This document shows, piece after piece, positions 26,527 to 36,147 of a DNA stretch of 64,000 nucleotides. A program made the position numbers and the translations under genes. Where the stretch lies: contig VMSX01000016.1 of assembly GCA_013791905.1 (NCBI GenBank), positions 78,822-142,821 of the forward strand, in the 5' to 3' direction. Numbering within the stretch: the first letter of the stretch is position 1; every line of letters starts with the position of its first letter. The notes under the pieces are model-generated. The model did no database searches. It had not been told where the DNA came from and saw only the letters and a program-made list of their open reading frames with translations. Source of the stretch: Rhodocyclaceae bacterium (GTDB lineage Bacteria; Pseudomonadota; Gammaproteobacteria; Burkholderiales; Rhodocyclaceae).

Positions 26527-26877
26527 TCACCTGACATCATGTGGTTCAAAAGCGCGACACGGCCCCAGTATTGTCGCGATGACGATTGCGTTTTGCACGT
26601 CCCGCCGGGTGCCTATGAGTGAGCGCTTGGAAAAACGCCGTTGCGGCAGCGGAGAAGAAGCGCTCGTCACCTTGCCCACACCAAAATGGCCAACGGCCAC
26701 CTTGGGCGATGCTGCCGGTGCCGGGACTTCCGTCAGTTCCTCTGGTAATTCATCAAGTGGCCATCTTTGCTCGTCGTTTTTCTCCGCTTGCGGTCCGAAG
26801 CGTTTCATCAAGAACTGGAACAGCACGATGGCGACAAATATCGAAAGGTAGGTTAATTCCTTGGGGATCTCTTGCAT
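26527..26877 (-). CDS. Small membrane protein of unknown function downstream of floA
   Basis: A 116-residue protein with one N-terminal hydrophobic helix (ELTYLSIFVAIVLFQFLMKR), an acidic linker, and a conserved-looking basic C-terminal part (RRFSKRSLIGTRRDVQNAIVIATILGPCRA). It starts 14 bp after floA and is probably cotranscribed. The family is not named with confidence; it is not NfeD, the usual partner of FloA. Confidence 0.55.
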   Translation of the reverse strand: MQEIPKELTYLSIFVAIVLFQFLMKRFGPQAEKNDEQRWPLDELPEELTEVPAPAASPKVAVGHFGVGKVTSASSPLPQRRFSKRSLIGTRRDVQNAIVIATILGPCRAFEPHDVR

Positions 26878-26891
26878 GGCTGTCTACATCC

Positions 26892-27869
26892 CTATCTTGA
26901 AGCCGCTCTGGGTTCGTCCGAGGTACTGGCGATCTCTTCGCGCATGACGGTATCGGCCTGCAAGTTCTTCATGCGGTAATAGTCCATGATGCCCATGTTC
27001 CCCTGGCGAAAAGCCTCGGCCATGGCGCGCGGTACTTCGGCCTCGGCTTCGACGACGCGCGCCCGCATCTCCTGTTCCTGCGCGACGGCCATGGCACGGC
27101 GTTCTTCGGCCTTCGCCTGGGCAATCTGCTTGTCGGCGTTGGCCTGGTCGATCTGCAGCTTGGCGCCGATATTTTCACCCACGGTCACGTCCGCGATGTC
27201 GATGGACAGGATCTCGAAGGCCGTGCCTGCGTCCAGGCCCTTGGCCAGGATATGCTTGGAAATGTGGTCGGGATTCTCAAGCACGCTCTTGTGGCTGGCT
27301 GCCGCGCCGATGGTGCTCACCATGCCTTCGCCAACTCGGGCGACAATGGTCTCTTCGCCGGCACCGCCGACCAGTCGTTCGATGTTGGTACGCACCGTGA
27401 CCAGGCAAACGGCGATCAGTTGGATGCCGTCCTTGGCCACCGCCGCCACTTTCGGCGTCTGGATCACCTTGGGCAGAACCGACATCTGTACCGCCTCCAG
27501 CACATTGCGTCCGGCCAGATCAATGGCTGCGGCGCGTTTGAAGGGCAGGGCGATATTGGCCTTGTCGGCCGAAATCATGGCGTTGACCACACGTTCGACG
27601 TTGCCACCTGCGAGGAAGTGGGCTTCCAGGTCGTTGATGGAGACGTCGAGCCCGGCCTTCACCGCGCTGATTCGCGCCGTGACCACCGTGGTGGGCGGTA
27701 CGCGGCGCAGGCGCATGCCGATCAGCGTAAGCAGTCCCACATAGGCCCCGGAAGCCCATGCAGCGATCCAGAGGGGAACGGGGACCAGATACAAAACAAT
27801 GGCCAGCCCTGCTACCACCAGTAAAAGAGCGCCGAAACCACCCGTCATGCCAGCCAAAATATCGATCAT
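26892..27869 (-). CDS. floA: Flotillin-like protein FloA (SPFH domain)
   Basis: A 325-residue protein beginning with hydrophobic hairpin segments ([23 protein letters not shown]), then an SPFH domain with [46 protein letters not shown] and [21 protein letters not shown]. An [32 protein letters not shown] coiled-coil tail completes the protein, as in Bacillus FloA (YqfA). It scaffolds membrane microdomains. A GGGAA box lies before ATG 27869. Confidence 0.9.
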   Translation of the reverse strand: MIDILAGMTGGFGALLLVVAGLAIVLYLVPVPLWIAAWASGAYVGLLTLIGMRLRRVPPTTVVTARISAVKAGLDVSINDLEAHFLAGGNVERVVNAMISADKANIALPFKRAAAIDLAGRNVLEAVQMSVLPKVIQTPKVAAVAKDGIQLIAVCLVTVRTNIERLVGGAGEETIVARVGEGMVSTIGAAASHKSVLENPDHISKHILAKGLDAGTAFEILSIDIADVTVGENIGAKLQIDQANADKQIAQAKAEERRAMAVAQEQEMRARVVEAEAEVPRAMAEAFRQGNMGIMDYYRMKNLQADTVMREEIASTSDEPRAASR

Positions 27870-27938
27870 TGCTTATTCCCATGTTGTTGTTGTACGGCAT
27901 TTGCCGCACAAGGACCACTGTCGTGCGCCTGACTGTGA

Positions 27939-28622
27939 TTATTCGTTGCTGTTCATAAAACCGAGCAGATGCAGCAGGCTGGTGAAGAGGTTGAAGATGG
28001 AAACGAACAGGGTCACGGTCGCCATCACGTAGTTGGTTTCGCCGCCGTGGATGATGTTGCTGGTCTCATACAGGATCAGGCCGGACATCAGCAGTACGAA
28101 AGCGGCCGAAACAGTCAGTGACAATGCCGGAATCTCGAAGAAGATGGCTGCCAGACCTGCCAGGAAGGCCAGCAGGATGCCGACCATCAGGAAGCCACCC
28201 ATGAAGCTGAAATCCTTCTTGGTGGTGAGCGCGTAGCCGGACAGGCCAAGGAAGATCGCAGCCGTGCCGCCCATGGCCATCATCACCGTCTGGCCGCCGT
28301 TGGGCAGGCCGAGATAGTGGCTGACGATGGGTCCGAGCGTGTAACCCATGAAACCGGTCAGGGCGAACACCGAGACGATGCCCCAGCCGCTGTTGCGCAG
28401 TTTGGCGGTCAAAAACAGCAGACCGAAATAACCGATCAGCGTGATGATCAGACCGGGGTGCGGCAGCTGCAGCGCTACCGAGGTGGCGGCGGTGACGGCG
28501 GCGAACAGCAGTGTCATCGACAGCAGCATGTAGGTATTGCGGATGACCTTGTTGCTGGCCAGTGCCGCTGCGATGGCGGTTTGGCTGGTGTTGCCTGTAG
28601 GCAGGGAATGAATGGAACTCAT
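27939..28622 (-). CDS. Bax inhibitor-1 family (YbhL/YccA-like) membrane protein
   Basis: A 227-residue protein with seven predicted helices and the BI-1 signature regions: VIRNTYMLLSMTLLFAAVTA, FALTGFMGYTLGPIV, GLSGYALTTKKDFSFMGG and LILYETSNIIHGGETNYVMATVTLFVSIFNLF. The last carries the acidic residue of the di-aspartyl-type pH sensor. BI-1 proteins mediate pH-sensitive Ca2+ leak; E. coli YccA modulates FtsH. It lies 30 bp after the hpf-like gene. Confidence 0.85.
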   Translation of the reverse strand: MSSIHSLPTGNTSQTAIAAALASNKVIRNTYMLLSMTLLFAAVTAATSVALQLPHPGLIITLIGYFGLLFLTAKLRNSGWGIVSVFALTGFMGYTLGPIVSHYLGLPNGGQTVMMAMGGTAAIFLGLSGYALTTKKDFSFMGGFLMVGILLAFLAGLAAIFFEIPALSLTVSAAFVLLMSGLILYETSNIIHGGETNYVMATVTLFVSIFNLFTSLLHLLGFMNSNE

Positions 28623-28652
28623 GACGGACTCCTTTTTTGAATGGATTGGGGT

Positions 28653-29048
28653 TTAGTTTGGGTTCGCTGTCGTAGCAACCGAATCGATATCCTGCGTATC
28701 GCTGGCAACGCCAGGTGCGACGGTCTTGACGGCGCTGTGCCGGTGTTCCCGTTGTCGTTCCAGCCGGCGTGCCACTGCGCGTTCGGCGCGATCGGCGGCG
28801 CGGTCGATGGCAATATAGAGGTCGGGTTCGGTATCTTCGATCATGACGTCCGGTGTGCCGGGCAGTGGGATCTGGATGCGGCAGCATTTGTCGTTCCCGC
28901 CGCGTGGACCGTTGATGTCGAACAGCCGAACATCTATCTTGCCGACATAACGATCGGCCCAACTGAGCGCAAACCGCAAACGCCGTTCGGTGTGTTCCCG
29001 CAGGCCGTCGGTCAGCTCAAAACCTTGCGCCAGTATGTTGATGCGCAT
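28653..29048 (-). CDS. HPF/RaiA-family ribosome-associated protein
   Basis: A 131-residue protein with the S30AE fold pattern: MRINILAQGFELTDGLREHTERRLRFALSW, GKIDVRLFDING, CRIQIPLPGTPDVMIEDTEPDLYIAIDRAADRAERAVARRLER. Such factors bind the 30S subunit and hibernate or protect ribosomes under stress. The ~25-residue polar C-terminal tail is not conserved. ATG 29048 follows GGAAACGGGTG; a longer frame covers the promoter region and was not used. It heads the minus-strand stress block. Confidence 0.8.
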   Translation of the reverse strand: MRINILAQGFELTDGLREHTERRLRFALSWADRYVGKIDVRLFDINGPRGGNDKCCRIQIPLPGTPDVMIEDTEPDLYIAIDRAADRAERAVARRLERQREHRHSAVKTVAPGVASDTQDIDSVATTANPN

Positions 29049-29108
29049 CACCCGTTTCCAATCTTGTCGTGTTGATGGAAAAACGCATGCTAAGGCAACG
29101 CAAAACAT

Positions 29109-29137
29109 CTGACAAATCGAATGATACGACGTAATAC
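29109..29137 (+). promoter_or_regulatory. Possible sigma-70-type promoter towards the histidine kinase
   Basis: CTGACA (29109-29114), a 17-bp spacer, and TAATAC (29132-29137) fit a sigma-70 consensus with one or two mismatches in each box. It points to the kinase gene but lies about 350 bp before its start codon, so a long leader would be implied. Confidence 0.3.
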
Positions 29138-29155
29138 ATCGAATAATCCGATGTA
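29135..29155. promoter_or_regulatory. Inverted repeat TACATCG-N7-CGATGTA (candidate operator)
   Basis: A perfect 7-bp inverted repeat overlaps the candidate -10 element and the AT-rich core of the divergent region, a position suited to a repressor of one or both genes. The regulator is unknown. Confidence 0.4.
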
Positions 29156-29493
29156 CATTATACGAAAGACGGGTTGGCGATGCGTCATTTCTGTCACTCA
29201 CAGGGTCGAGATTGCCAACTCCGAAGCGCAGAATCCGGGACGAACCTACCCGACCATTATCAATGGCCATCCAGGCTAATCTGGCTTTGTTGCTACAGTT
29301 GTGCAAACTTTATCCGGAAACATTGCGTATATTGCCTGCAGATGAATTGGCTAGCGAACTGCTGCTGACGGCGGTGAGCTCGGCGCGTGCATGAAGTGCT
29401 TTCCGCACCGCCGGTTCTGCCACGGCGGCTCGTGAACTGCGTGATGCGTTGCAAACCGAGCAGGTCGCTTGGCCTTCACAGACAAGGTGCCGC

Positions 29494-32400
29494 ATGACTG
29501 AGGTTTCGCCACAGATGACCGCCAACGCGAAGCGTACCGGCTACCAAGCCAGGGTCGTGCGCTGGATTTGGGCGGGCTGCGTATTGGTCGTGGTGTCGGT
29601 AAGCGCCGTCGGTTGGCTTGTTGTGGAAAGCATGCAGCGGCAGCAGCAGATCACGCGCGACTTGCATCACCATCCCTTTACCGTTGCACATACGGCAAGC
29701 AATTTGCGCGTGGTGCTGGTGCAAATACGTAACACCATGCTGCTGCTTACGGTTGGCGAGCCGGTTGAAGAGGTTGAGCGCCTGATCAGGAGTGTCGATG
29801 GGTTGGCAGCCGAGGCCGAGCGTTTGCTTGCCATCGTCAGGGAGCGCCAACTAGGCGACCCTGCCGATCCCGAGCTGGCTGCCGCATTGCTTGGTGAGTG
29901 GACAGGTTTGCGCGAGCGCATCATTGCCCATGCCCATGCAGGGAGAACCGCTGAAGTCAGGCGGCTTGTCGGTACGTCGGGCAGCACCATGTTCGCCAAG
30001 GTAGATGATGTCGCCAGCAGGATAGCCAGTGCTGCCGAACAGCGCGGCGAGGACTTGGCCACACAGTCAGAAAAGCTGGGCGATCAGCGTATTCAGCAGA
30101 CCTGGCTGCTGCTCGGGTTCCTGAACCTGGCTGTGGTCCTGATCGCTTTCGGCGTGGTGCGGCGTGTCGCGCGTACCTTGCAGCGCGAGGCTGAGCAACG
30201 CAAGATGATGGGGCAGCAGCTGGCAGACAGCGAAGCAAATCTGCGCGCCGTGATCGACGCGACGGCCGATGCGATCATCGTCATTACGCCGGCGGGCCTG
30301 ATGGAAAGCGTCAATTTGGCCGCCGAGCGCATCTTTGGCTATGACCGCGCCGAACTGCTCGGCCGCAACGTCAGCATGTTGATGCCGGAAGCTTACCGCG
30401 GCGCCCATGATGACCTTCTCGCTGCCTTTCAGGGAGGCGGTGAGCGCAAGGCGATCGGCTTCCGGCGTGAACTGATGGGACAGCGCAAGGATGGCAGCCA
30501 GTTCGAGATCGAGCTGGCTGTAAGCGAGGCGATTGGCCCGGGTCAGGGAAGCTATGTCGGCGTTGTGCGCGACATCAGCCTGGCTGTGCGCGCCAGGCGC
30601 GAGTTGGAACAGATGAAGCGCTTCATGCAGCAAACGCTCGATGCGTTGACCGCCAGTATCTGCGTCCTCGACAGTGCCGGCACGATCATCCACACCAACC
30701 GGCCGTGGCGGCGGGACTGCCTTGTCCGCGGACTGTGCGACAAGGATGGCTGCCTGGGGGCCGATTACCTGGCGACCAGCCCGGCGACCCGCGATATCCC
30801 CGGTTATGAGGGCCACCTGGTTGCCAAAGCCCTGCGGCGGATGCTCGAAAGCAAGGAAGACAAGTTTTTTGCCGAGTATCCCAGTCATGGCGGCGAGTAC
30901 GAGTGCTGGATGATGTTGAGCGCAACCTCGTTTGAAATCGCTGGCGTGCGGCATGTGGTTGTCGCCCATGAAGACATCAGCGAATTGCGCGGCTCGCAAC
31001 AGGCGCTGGCGCGCAAGATTGCCGTGTTGCAAACGACACTGGAGGCCATGCGGCAGGGCATCCTGATGGTCGACGGCGATCTCAACGTGGTCACCGTTAA
31101 CCGCAAGTACTTCCAGTTGATGCAGTTGCCGCCAGAGTTTTATTGCAGAAAGCTGAGCATGCCGGAGTTGATTCGCTATCAGGCCGAGCGTGGTGATTAT
31201 GGTCCCGGCGATCTGGAGGAGATGGTACGCAAGCGTGTCCAGGTATTGAGCCAGCCGTCGACACAACGGACAGAGCGAACTTTCCCGGATGGGAAAACAG
31301 TCGAGATTTTCTGGCGCACCCTGCCCGTTGGGAGTGGTGCTGTCGCCACCTTTAACGACATTACGCAAAGCAAGCAGGATGAGCTCGATTTACGGCAAGC
31401 CAAGGAAGCGGCTGATGCTGCCAGCGAAGCCAAGAGTGCCTTCCTCGCCACCATGAGCCACGAAATTCGCACGCCGTTGTACGGCATCATCGGCATGGCC
31501 GAATTGCTCGAAACAACAGCGCTGGTGGCCGACCAACTGAAGATGGTGCAGACGGTGCGCGACTCCGGCAATACCTTGCTGGCCATCATCAACGACATTC
31601 TGGATCTCTCACGCATCGAAACCGGCAAGCTGGCAATCGAAGCCACACAGATGTCCTTGCGTGAGACGGTGCAATCCGTGGCCGACGTCCTGGCCCCAGT
31701 GGCAGAGAAAAAAGGCATCAAGTTCTATGTCGACATATCTTCAGGTGTTCTGGATCACTTGATCGGCGATCCCGTGCGGGTGCGGCAAATCCTGTTCAAC
31801 CTGGTCGGCAATGCCATCAAATTCACCGATGGTATCGATCCCGATGGACGCAGCGGTCAAGTTTCATTGCGTGTGATGTCCGCCTCGGCTGACTTACCCA
31901 ATACCCGTACCGTCATCTTTATTATCGAAGACAATGGCATTGGCATGAACGAGGAGGTTGTCTCCCGCATCTTCCAGCCTTTTTCCCAGGCCGATAACAG
32001 CATGTCGCGGCGCTATGGTGGTTCTGGTCTTGGATTGTCCATCTGCGCTCGTTTGGTGAACATGATGGGCGGTGAGATCGATGTCACCAGCCATTCCGGT
32101 GCAGGCTCGATCTTTACCGTGCGCTTACCCTTCCAGCTGGCTGGTGAAGACAGCGCGCCTGCCGTCGTACCCCATGCGGGGCATTTCATCTCACCAGCGC
32201 CGACTGTTGCTGACAGTCATCCTGTGCTTGCTCCGGAGGACGTCCGCCTGCTGGTGGCTGAGGACAATGAAATCAATCAGGAACTGATCCGTCGCCAGTT
32301 GGCCCAGCTTGGTTACGTCGCTGATATCGTCAACAATGGCCGCGAGGCCCTTGACCAACTGGCGCACGGTAATTACGATTTGTTGCTGACGGACTGTCAA

Positions 32401-33033
32401 ATGCATGAGATGGACGGCTACGCGCTGGCCAAGGCCGTGCGTGAAAACGAAAGCCAGAGCGGGATTCCAGCGGGTGAGCGCCTGCCAATCATTGCGTTCA
32501 CCGCCAATATTCTGCCAAATGACTTGCAGCGCTGTTATGCGGCGGGGATGGATGATGTGGTCGGCAAGCCTACCGAACTCGGCGAACTGAGGCGCACTTT
32601 GGCGCGCTGGGCGGGTGCGGTACCGGCGACAGCCCCGCTTTTGCCGCGTGCGGCGATGCCAGGTGCTGCGACTTTACGCACGGTACAACTGACCCGCCTG
32701 AGTGATCTGATCGGGCCGAATCCGGCTGTGCATGCCCGTATTCTCAATAAGTTCATTGTCTCGTCGCAAACCTTGCTGGATGAGATTGGCGCGGCCGAGA
32801 AACGGGCTGACACGGCTACGCTTGGTGCGCTGGGCCACAAATTCAAATCTTCGGCCCGCGCCATTGGCGCCGATGCCCTGGCCGATGCCTGTGCCGCACT
32901 GGAAGTGGCGGGCAAGGGGGGCGATGTATCTGCGTGCAGCACCCATGCTGCCGCAATAGCCACAGGCTTTTCCGCGGCGGTTATCGAGATTGAGGCCTAT
33001 CTGGCCGCTGTTTCACCCAATCCACCCATTTAA
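29494..33033 (+). CDS. Hybrid sensor histidine kinase (PAS-HisKA-HATPase-REC-Hpt)
   Basis: A 1179-residue membrane kinase. Helix ~25-45, a periplasmic helical sensor region to about 200, a second helix (~202-222), then a PAS domain ([19 protein letters not shown]..) and two further PAS-like segments. The second contains a CDKDGC cysteine pair. HisKA follows with phosphoacceptor H656 ([10 protein letters not shown]), HATPase with [17 protein letters not shown] and GGSGLGLSI, a receiver domain with phosphoacceptor D967 ([14 protein letters not shown]), and an Hpt domain with H1115 ([13 protein letters not shown]). This is a complete phosphorelay. ATG 29494 is preceded by AAGGTG. The response regulator gene lies 21 bp downstream and probably receives the phosphate; the signal is unknown. 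Confidence 0.9.
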   Translation: MTEVSPQMTANAKRTGYQARVVRWIWAGCVLVVVSVSAVGWLVVESMQRQQQITRDLHHHPFTVAHTASNLRVVLVQIRNTMLLLTVGEPVEEVERLIRSVDGLAAEAERLLAIVRERQLGDPADPELAAALLGEWTGLRERIIAHAHAGRTAEVRRLVGTSGSTMFAKVDDVASRIASAAEQRGEDLATQSEKLGDQRIQQTWLLLGFLNLAVVLIAFGVVRRVARTLQREAEQRKMMGQQLADSEANLRAVIDATADAIIVITPAGLMESVNLAAERIFGYDRAELLGRNVSMLMPEAYRGAHDDLLAAFQGGGERKAIGFRRELMGQRKDGSQFEIELAVSEAIGPGQGSYVGVVRDISLAVRARRELEQMKRFMQQTLDALTASICVLDSAGTIIHTNRPWRRDCLVRGLCDKDGCLGADYLATSPATRDIPGYEGHLVAKALRRMLESKEDKFFAEYPSHGGEYECWMMLSATSFEIAGVRHVVVAHEDISELRGSQQALARKIAVLQTTLEAMRQGILMVDGDLNVVTVNRKYFQLMQLPPEFYCRKLSMPELIRYQAERGDYGPGDLEEMVRKRVQVLSQPSTQRTERTFPDGKTVEIFWRTLPVGSGAVATFNDITQSKQDELDLRQAKEAADAASEAKSAFLATMSHEIRTPLYGIIGMAELLETTALVADQLKMVQTVRDSGNTLLAIINDILDLSRIETGKLAIEATQMSLRETVQSVADVLAPVAEKKGIKFYVDISSGVLDHLIGDPVRVRQILFNLVGNAIKFTDGIDPDGRSGQVSLRVMSASADLPNTRTVIFIIEDNGIGMNEEVVSRIFQPFSQADNSMSRRYGGSGLGLSICARLVNMMGGEIDVTSHSGAGSIFTVRLPFQLAGEDSAPAVVPHAGHFISPAPTVADSHPVLAPEDVRLLVAEDNEINQELIRRQLAQLGYVADIVNNGREALDQLAHGNYDLLLTDCQMHEMDGYALAKAVRENESQSGIPAGERLPIIAFTANILPNDLQRCYAAGMDDVVGKPTELGELRRTLARWAGAVPATAPLLPRAAMPGAATLRTVQLTRLSDLIGPNPAVHARILNKFIVSSQTLLDEIGAAEKRADTATLGALGHKFKSSARAIGADALADACAALEVAGKGGDVSACSTHAAAIATGFSAAVIEIEAYLAAVSPNPPI

Positions 33034-33054
33034 AATGCATAGCCGAGCCAAGCC

Positions 33055-34254
33055 ATGACCCAGGACAAGAAAGAAGAGCGGCCGATACTGATCGTCAGCG
33101 ATGACGCTGAAGAAGTGCGCGCCGTGCGTGATTTGTTGCAGCACGACTACGCCAATTTGATCATTGCAGACAACGATGAAGCCGGCCTGCGCCTGTTTCC
33201 GGAACGGCAACCGGCGCTCCTGATCCTCGTCTTTCAGGAAATGGTGAGATCCGAGCGGTTTTACCTGATGCTCTATCGGCAATGCCAGACCATCCGGGAA
33301 ATCCCGCACCAGACCCTGCTGCTCTGCAAAAGCAACGAATCCGAAGCCGCCTTCTCCCTCTGTCACAACAACACCTTTGACGACTACCTGATCAATCGGC
33401 CGCTGCACGACCCGTATCGACTCCGGCTGGCCGTCCAGCACGCCCTGACCCGGCAAGCCGGTCGCTCCGAATCGGCGACAGTCCAGCGCCAACTCTCCCA
33501 CATCGGCAGCGATTTGCGCCACCTCGACACCTTCGTCAACAAGGCCCTGGAAGGCGGCCAGGGCCATCACGACGAATCGATCAAAGCCTTTCGTGACTTT
33601 GCCAGCCAGCTCACCAAGGAACTTGATCAGTTCGAAACCCACATGAACAACGCGGCACGCGGCCAAGCCGCCAAAGTCCTCGAAAAAAGCGGCCTGCGAC
33701 AGCAATTTGACGAACTCCGCCGCACCGGTGTCGCGCCCGAAGTACAGAAGGTCGAAGGCAAGCTGCAGGAAGCCCAGCAATGGGCACATCAATTCGACAA
33801 GGACTATCGAGAACAAGCCGTCAAAGTCACCAGCCGGGAATTTCCGCCAGCGCAACCTGAAGTGATGCTGGTTGATGATGACGAGATGTACCGCGATATG
33901 CTTGGCGTCATGCTGGAGGAAATCGAACTGCGCGTGACGCTGGCAGACAGCGGCGAAGCCGCGCTGGCCGCCATGCGTACCCGGCGCCCCGATATCGTGC
34001 TGCTTGATTACAACATGCCGGGGCTTAACGGGATAGACATGCTGAGGCTGATGAAAAGAACGCCGGAGTTTCACCAGATTCCGGTCATCATGTTGACTGG
34101 AGAAAAATCGCGCGAAGCTGTCAAGGAAATGATCATGGCTGGTGCCGTAGGTTATATTGTGAAGCCCAGCAATCGTCCGACCATTCTTGCCAAGATTCGT
34201 AGCGTGTTGTCCAGGCCTGCCGGTACCTCTGCCGGTACCCCTTCCGGAACGTAG
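33055..34254 (+). CDS. Response regulator with degenerate N-terminal and intact C-terminal receiver domains
   Basis: A 399-residue protein. Residues ~10-130 have receiver-like sequence (ILIVSDDAEEVRAVRDLL) but the phosphorylation site is replaced (LILVFQEMV, no Asp). A helical middle region follows (~145-265, with likely coiled coil AKVLEKSGLRQQFDEL, VEGKLQEAQQWAHQFDK). The C-terminal receiver (~275-390) is intact: VDDDEMYRDML, D318 in LLDYNMPGLNG, MLTGE and K in YIVKPS. There is no DNA-binding or enzymatic output, so it likely acts by protein interaction. It directly follows the hybrid kinase. Confidence 0.85.
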   Translation: MTQDKKEERPILIVSDDAEEVRAVRDLLQHDYANLIIADNDEAGLRLFPERQPALLILVFQEMVRSERFYLMLYRQCQTIREIPHQTLLLCKSNESEAAFSLCHNNTFDDYLINRPLHDPYRLRLAVQHALTRQAGRSESATVQRQLSHIGSDLRHLDTFVNKALEGGQGHHDESIKAFRDFASQLTKELDQFETHMNNAARGQAAKVLEKSGLRQQFDELRRTGVAPEVQKVEGKLQEAQQWAHQFDKDYREQAVKVTSREFPPAQPEVMLVDDDEMYRDMLGVMLEEIELRVTLADSGEAALAAMRTRRPDIVLLDYNMPGLNGIDMLRLMKRTPEFHQIPVIMLTGEKSREAVKEMIMAGAVGYIVKPSNRPTILAKIRSVLSRPAGTSAGTPSGT

Positions 34255-34475
34255 AGAGCATCGATAGTATGGAAAGAATTGGCGCTGTCGCTCGGCCTGA
34301 GGTCGTGTGGCAACGAGTTATCCACATACTTTCCACCGCATTTCCACAGCTTGTTCACTCCCCAGCGGCAAGGTCCGCGAGTAGACTCGCCTCCTTGGCT
34401 AAAGCTAAGAAATCGTAAAGGCGACAACTCGCATTGGCGGGTTAATGCCAAATCATAAGCCGTGAGGAGAAAAGA

Positions 34476-35903
34476 ATGGTCCAGGCCCCAGGCGCACAAT
34501 TTGCTGCCCAACCCTACACACAGAGTTACCTGAGCGGCCACGTGGATGCCCAGGTTGCCGCGCTCAAGCTGCCGCCGCATTCGATCGAGGCCGAGCAGTC
34601 GCTGCTGGGTGGTCTGCTGCTCGACAATCAGGCGTGGGACCGCATCGCCGATCAGGTCAACGAGTCGGATTTTTACCGCGACGATCACCGGCGCATCTTC
34701 GCGCACATTCGCAAGCTCGTTGAAGCCGGACGTCCGGCCGACGTGGTTACCGTGTTCGAGTCAATCGAGCACGCCAACCAGTCCGATCAGACCGGCGGGC
34801 TGGCCTATCTGGGCGAGATCGCCAACGCTACGCCCTCTGCCGCCAATATCCGCCGCTACGCCGAGATCGTGCGCGAGCGGGCGGTGTTGCGCAAACTGGT
34901 GACCGTCGGCGACGAAATCGCCGGCTCGGCCCTCAATCCCGCCGGTCGCGACGTCAAGCAACTGCTCGATGCCGCCGAACAGAAAGTTTTCGAGATTGCC
35001 GAGGCGGGCAACCGCTCGATGCAGGGCTTCCAGGCGATTACCCCGATTCTGGGAGGCGTGGTCGAGCGCATCGAGGTGCTCTACAACCGCGAGAACCCGT
35101 CCGACATCACCGGACTGGCGACCGGCTTCCATGATCTTGACCGCATGACCTCGGGCCTGCAGCCGGGCGACATGATCGTCGTCGCCGGCCGGCCGTCGAT
35201 GGGCAAGACCGCTTTTGCGCTCAACATTGCCGAGCACGTCGGCATGGAACTGCGCAAGCCCGTGGCGATTTTCAGCCTGGAAATGTCTGGGCCGCAACTG
35301 GCGATGCGCTTTCTTTCATCGGCGGGCCGGCTCGACCAGACCAAGATTCGGACCGGCAAGCTGTCGGATGAAGATTGGGAAAAAATGTCGATGGCGCTCG
35401 GCAAGCTGCACGATGCGCCCATCCATATCGATGAAAGCGGCATGCTCAACGCCTCGGACCTGCGCGCGCGGGCACGCCGCCTGCACCGCCAATGCGGCCA
35501 ACTGGGGCTGATCGTGATCGACTACCTGCAACTGATGAGTTCGGTGAAGAACAACGAAAACCGCGCCACCGAAATATCGGAAATCTCCCGCTCTATCAAG
35601 GCACTGGCCAAGGAACTGCAAGTGCCGATCATCGCCCTTTCGCAGCTCTCGCGCAAGGTCGAGGAACGTAACGACAAGCGCCCGCTGATGAGCGACCTGC
35701 GCGAATCGGGGGCGATCGAGCAGGATGCCGACATCATCATGATGATGTACCGTGAGGAGTACTACAAGCCTGACACCACGGAAAAAGGCGTTGCCGAAGT
35801 CATCATCGGCAAGCACCGTAACGGCCCAACCGGTATGACCAAGCTGACCTTCCTCGGCGAATACACAAAATTCGAGAATTTTGCTTCACCGGGTTCGTAT
35901 TGA
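34476..35903 (+). CDS. dnaB: Replicative DNA helicase DnaB
   Basis: A 475-residue hexameric helicase that unwinds DNA at the replication fork. N-terminal domain from PPHSIEAEQSLLGGLLLDN, then the RecA-like core with Walker A (AGRPSMGKTAFAL), IFSLEMSG, Walker B (LIVIDYLQLM), LSQLSRKVEERNDKRPLMSDLRESGAIEQDAD and the arginine-finger region KHRNGPTG. Length is as usual. GAGGAGAAAAGA precedes ATG 34476. The 221-bp gap upstream contains no recognised gene. A perfect hairpin lies just after the stop. Confidence 0.95.
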   Translation: MVQAPGAQFAAQPYTQSYLSGHVDAQVAALKLPPHSIEAEQSLLGGLLLDNQAWDRIADQVNESDFYRDDHRRIFAHIRKLVEAGRPADVVTVFESIEHANQSDQTGGLAYLGEIANATPSAANIRRYAEIVRERAVLRKLVTVGDEIAGSALNPAGRDVKQLLDAAEQKVFEIAEAGNRSMQGFQAITPILGGVVERIEVLYNRENPSDITGLATGFHDLDRMTSGLQPGDMIVVAGRPSMGKTAFALNIAEHVGMELRKPVAIFSLEMSGPQLAMRFLSSAGRLDQTKIRTGKLSDEDWEKMSMALGKLHDAPIHIDESGMLNASDLRARARRLHRQCGQLGLIVIDYLQLMSSVKNNENRATEISEISRSIKALAKELQVPIIALSQLSRKVEERNDKRPLMSDLRESGAIEQDADIIMMMYREEYYKPDTTEKGVAEVIIGKHRNGPTGMTKLTFLGEYTKFENFASPGSY

Positions 35904-36147
35904 AAGTCGGCGCTGGTGGTACGGCGCCAAAACAACAATGGCCCGCACGCAGCGGGCCATTGTTGTATCCAAACTATTTAAATGATTACCCCAGCAGTCT
36001 CGCCGCCGGGCCGCCCCAAGGCAAGGCGGCACGCGGCGCCAGCCGCAATCCGCACCCAAGCTTGAATGTGGGCACCCCGTAATAAGACGAGCGCAGCAAG
36101 TCAACAGTCACCCCTCCCGCGAGGGAGGGGCTGGGGGAGGGTGGGAC
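35903..36147. repeat. Dispersed intergenic element (family A), copy at the dnaB 3' end
   Basis: From the last base of the dnaB stop to the livK stop, this 245-bp gap matches the element at 43038-43217 in segments: AAAGTCGGCGCTGGTGGTACGGCG at the start, GGGCCGCCCCAAGG.AA.GCGGCACGCG in the middle, CCCCGTAATA, GCGCAGC, and a CCCTCCCGCGAGGGAGGGG palindrome with a GGGGGAGGG tail. The dnaB hairpin lies inside it. It has no open reading frame of its own worth calling. Confidence 0.6.
35932..35966 (+). terminator. Perfect hairpin after dnaB
   Basis: A 15-bp perfect stem, ACAACAATGGCCCGC / GCGGGCCATTGTTGT, with a 5-base ACGCA loop lies about 30 bp beyond the dnaB stop. There is no long T tract on the plus strand, so it is either a weak terminator or an mRNA-stabilising hairpin. 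Confidence 0.55.

Larger units (their letters stand above)
29049..29493. promoter_or_regulatory. Divergent intergenic region between hpf-like gene and histidine kinase gene
   Basis: 445 bp without a convincing gene. The part from about 29100 to 29170 is strikingly AT-rich against the GC-rich background and contains direct repeats (ATCGAATGATACGA and ATCGAATAATCCGA) and an inverted repeat. A minus-strand TATAAT lies at about 29157-29162. A 43-codon plus-strand frame (29263-29394) has no ribosome-binding site and is not called. Confidence 0.5.

Noticed and set aside
29263..29394. 43-codon plus-strand frame before the histidine kinase
   Set aside because: No ribosome-binding site, no recognised family, and it stops about 100 bp before the kinase; kept only as part of the intergenic description.
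30067..31368. 433-codon minus-strand frame opposite the histidine kinase
   Set aside because: Lies wholly within a kinase gene with continuous recognisable domains; translation has no recognisable domain.
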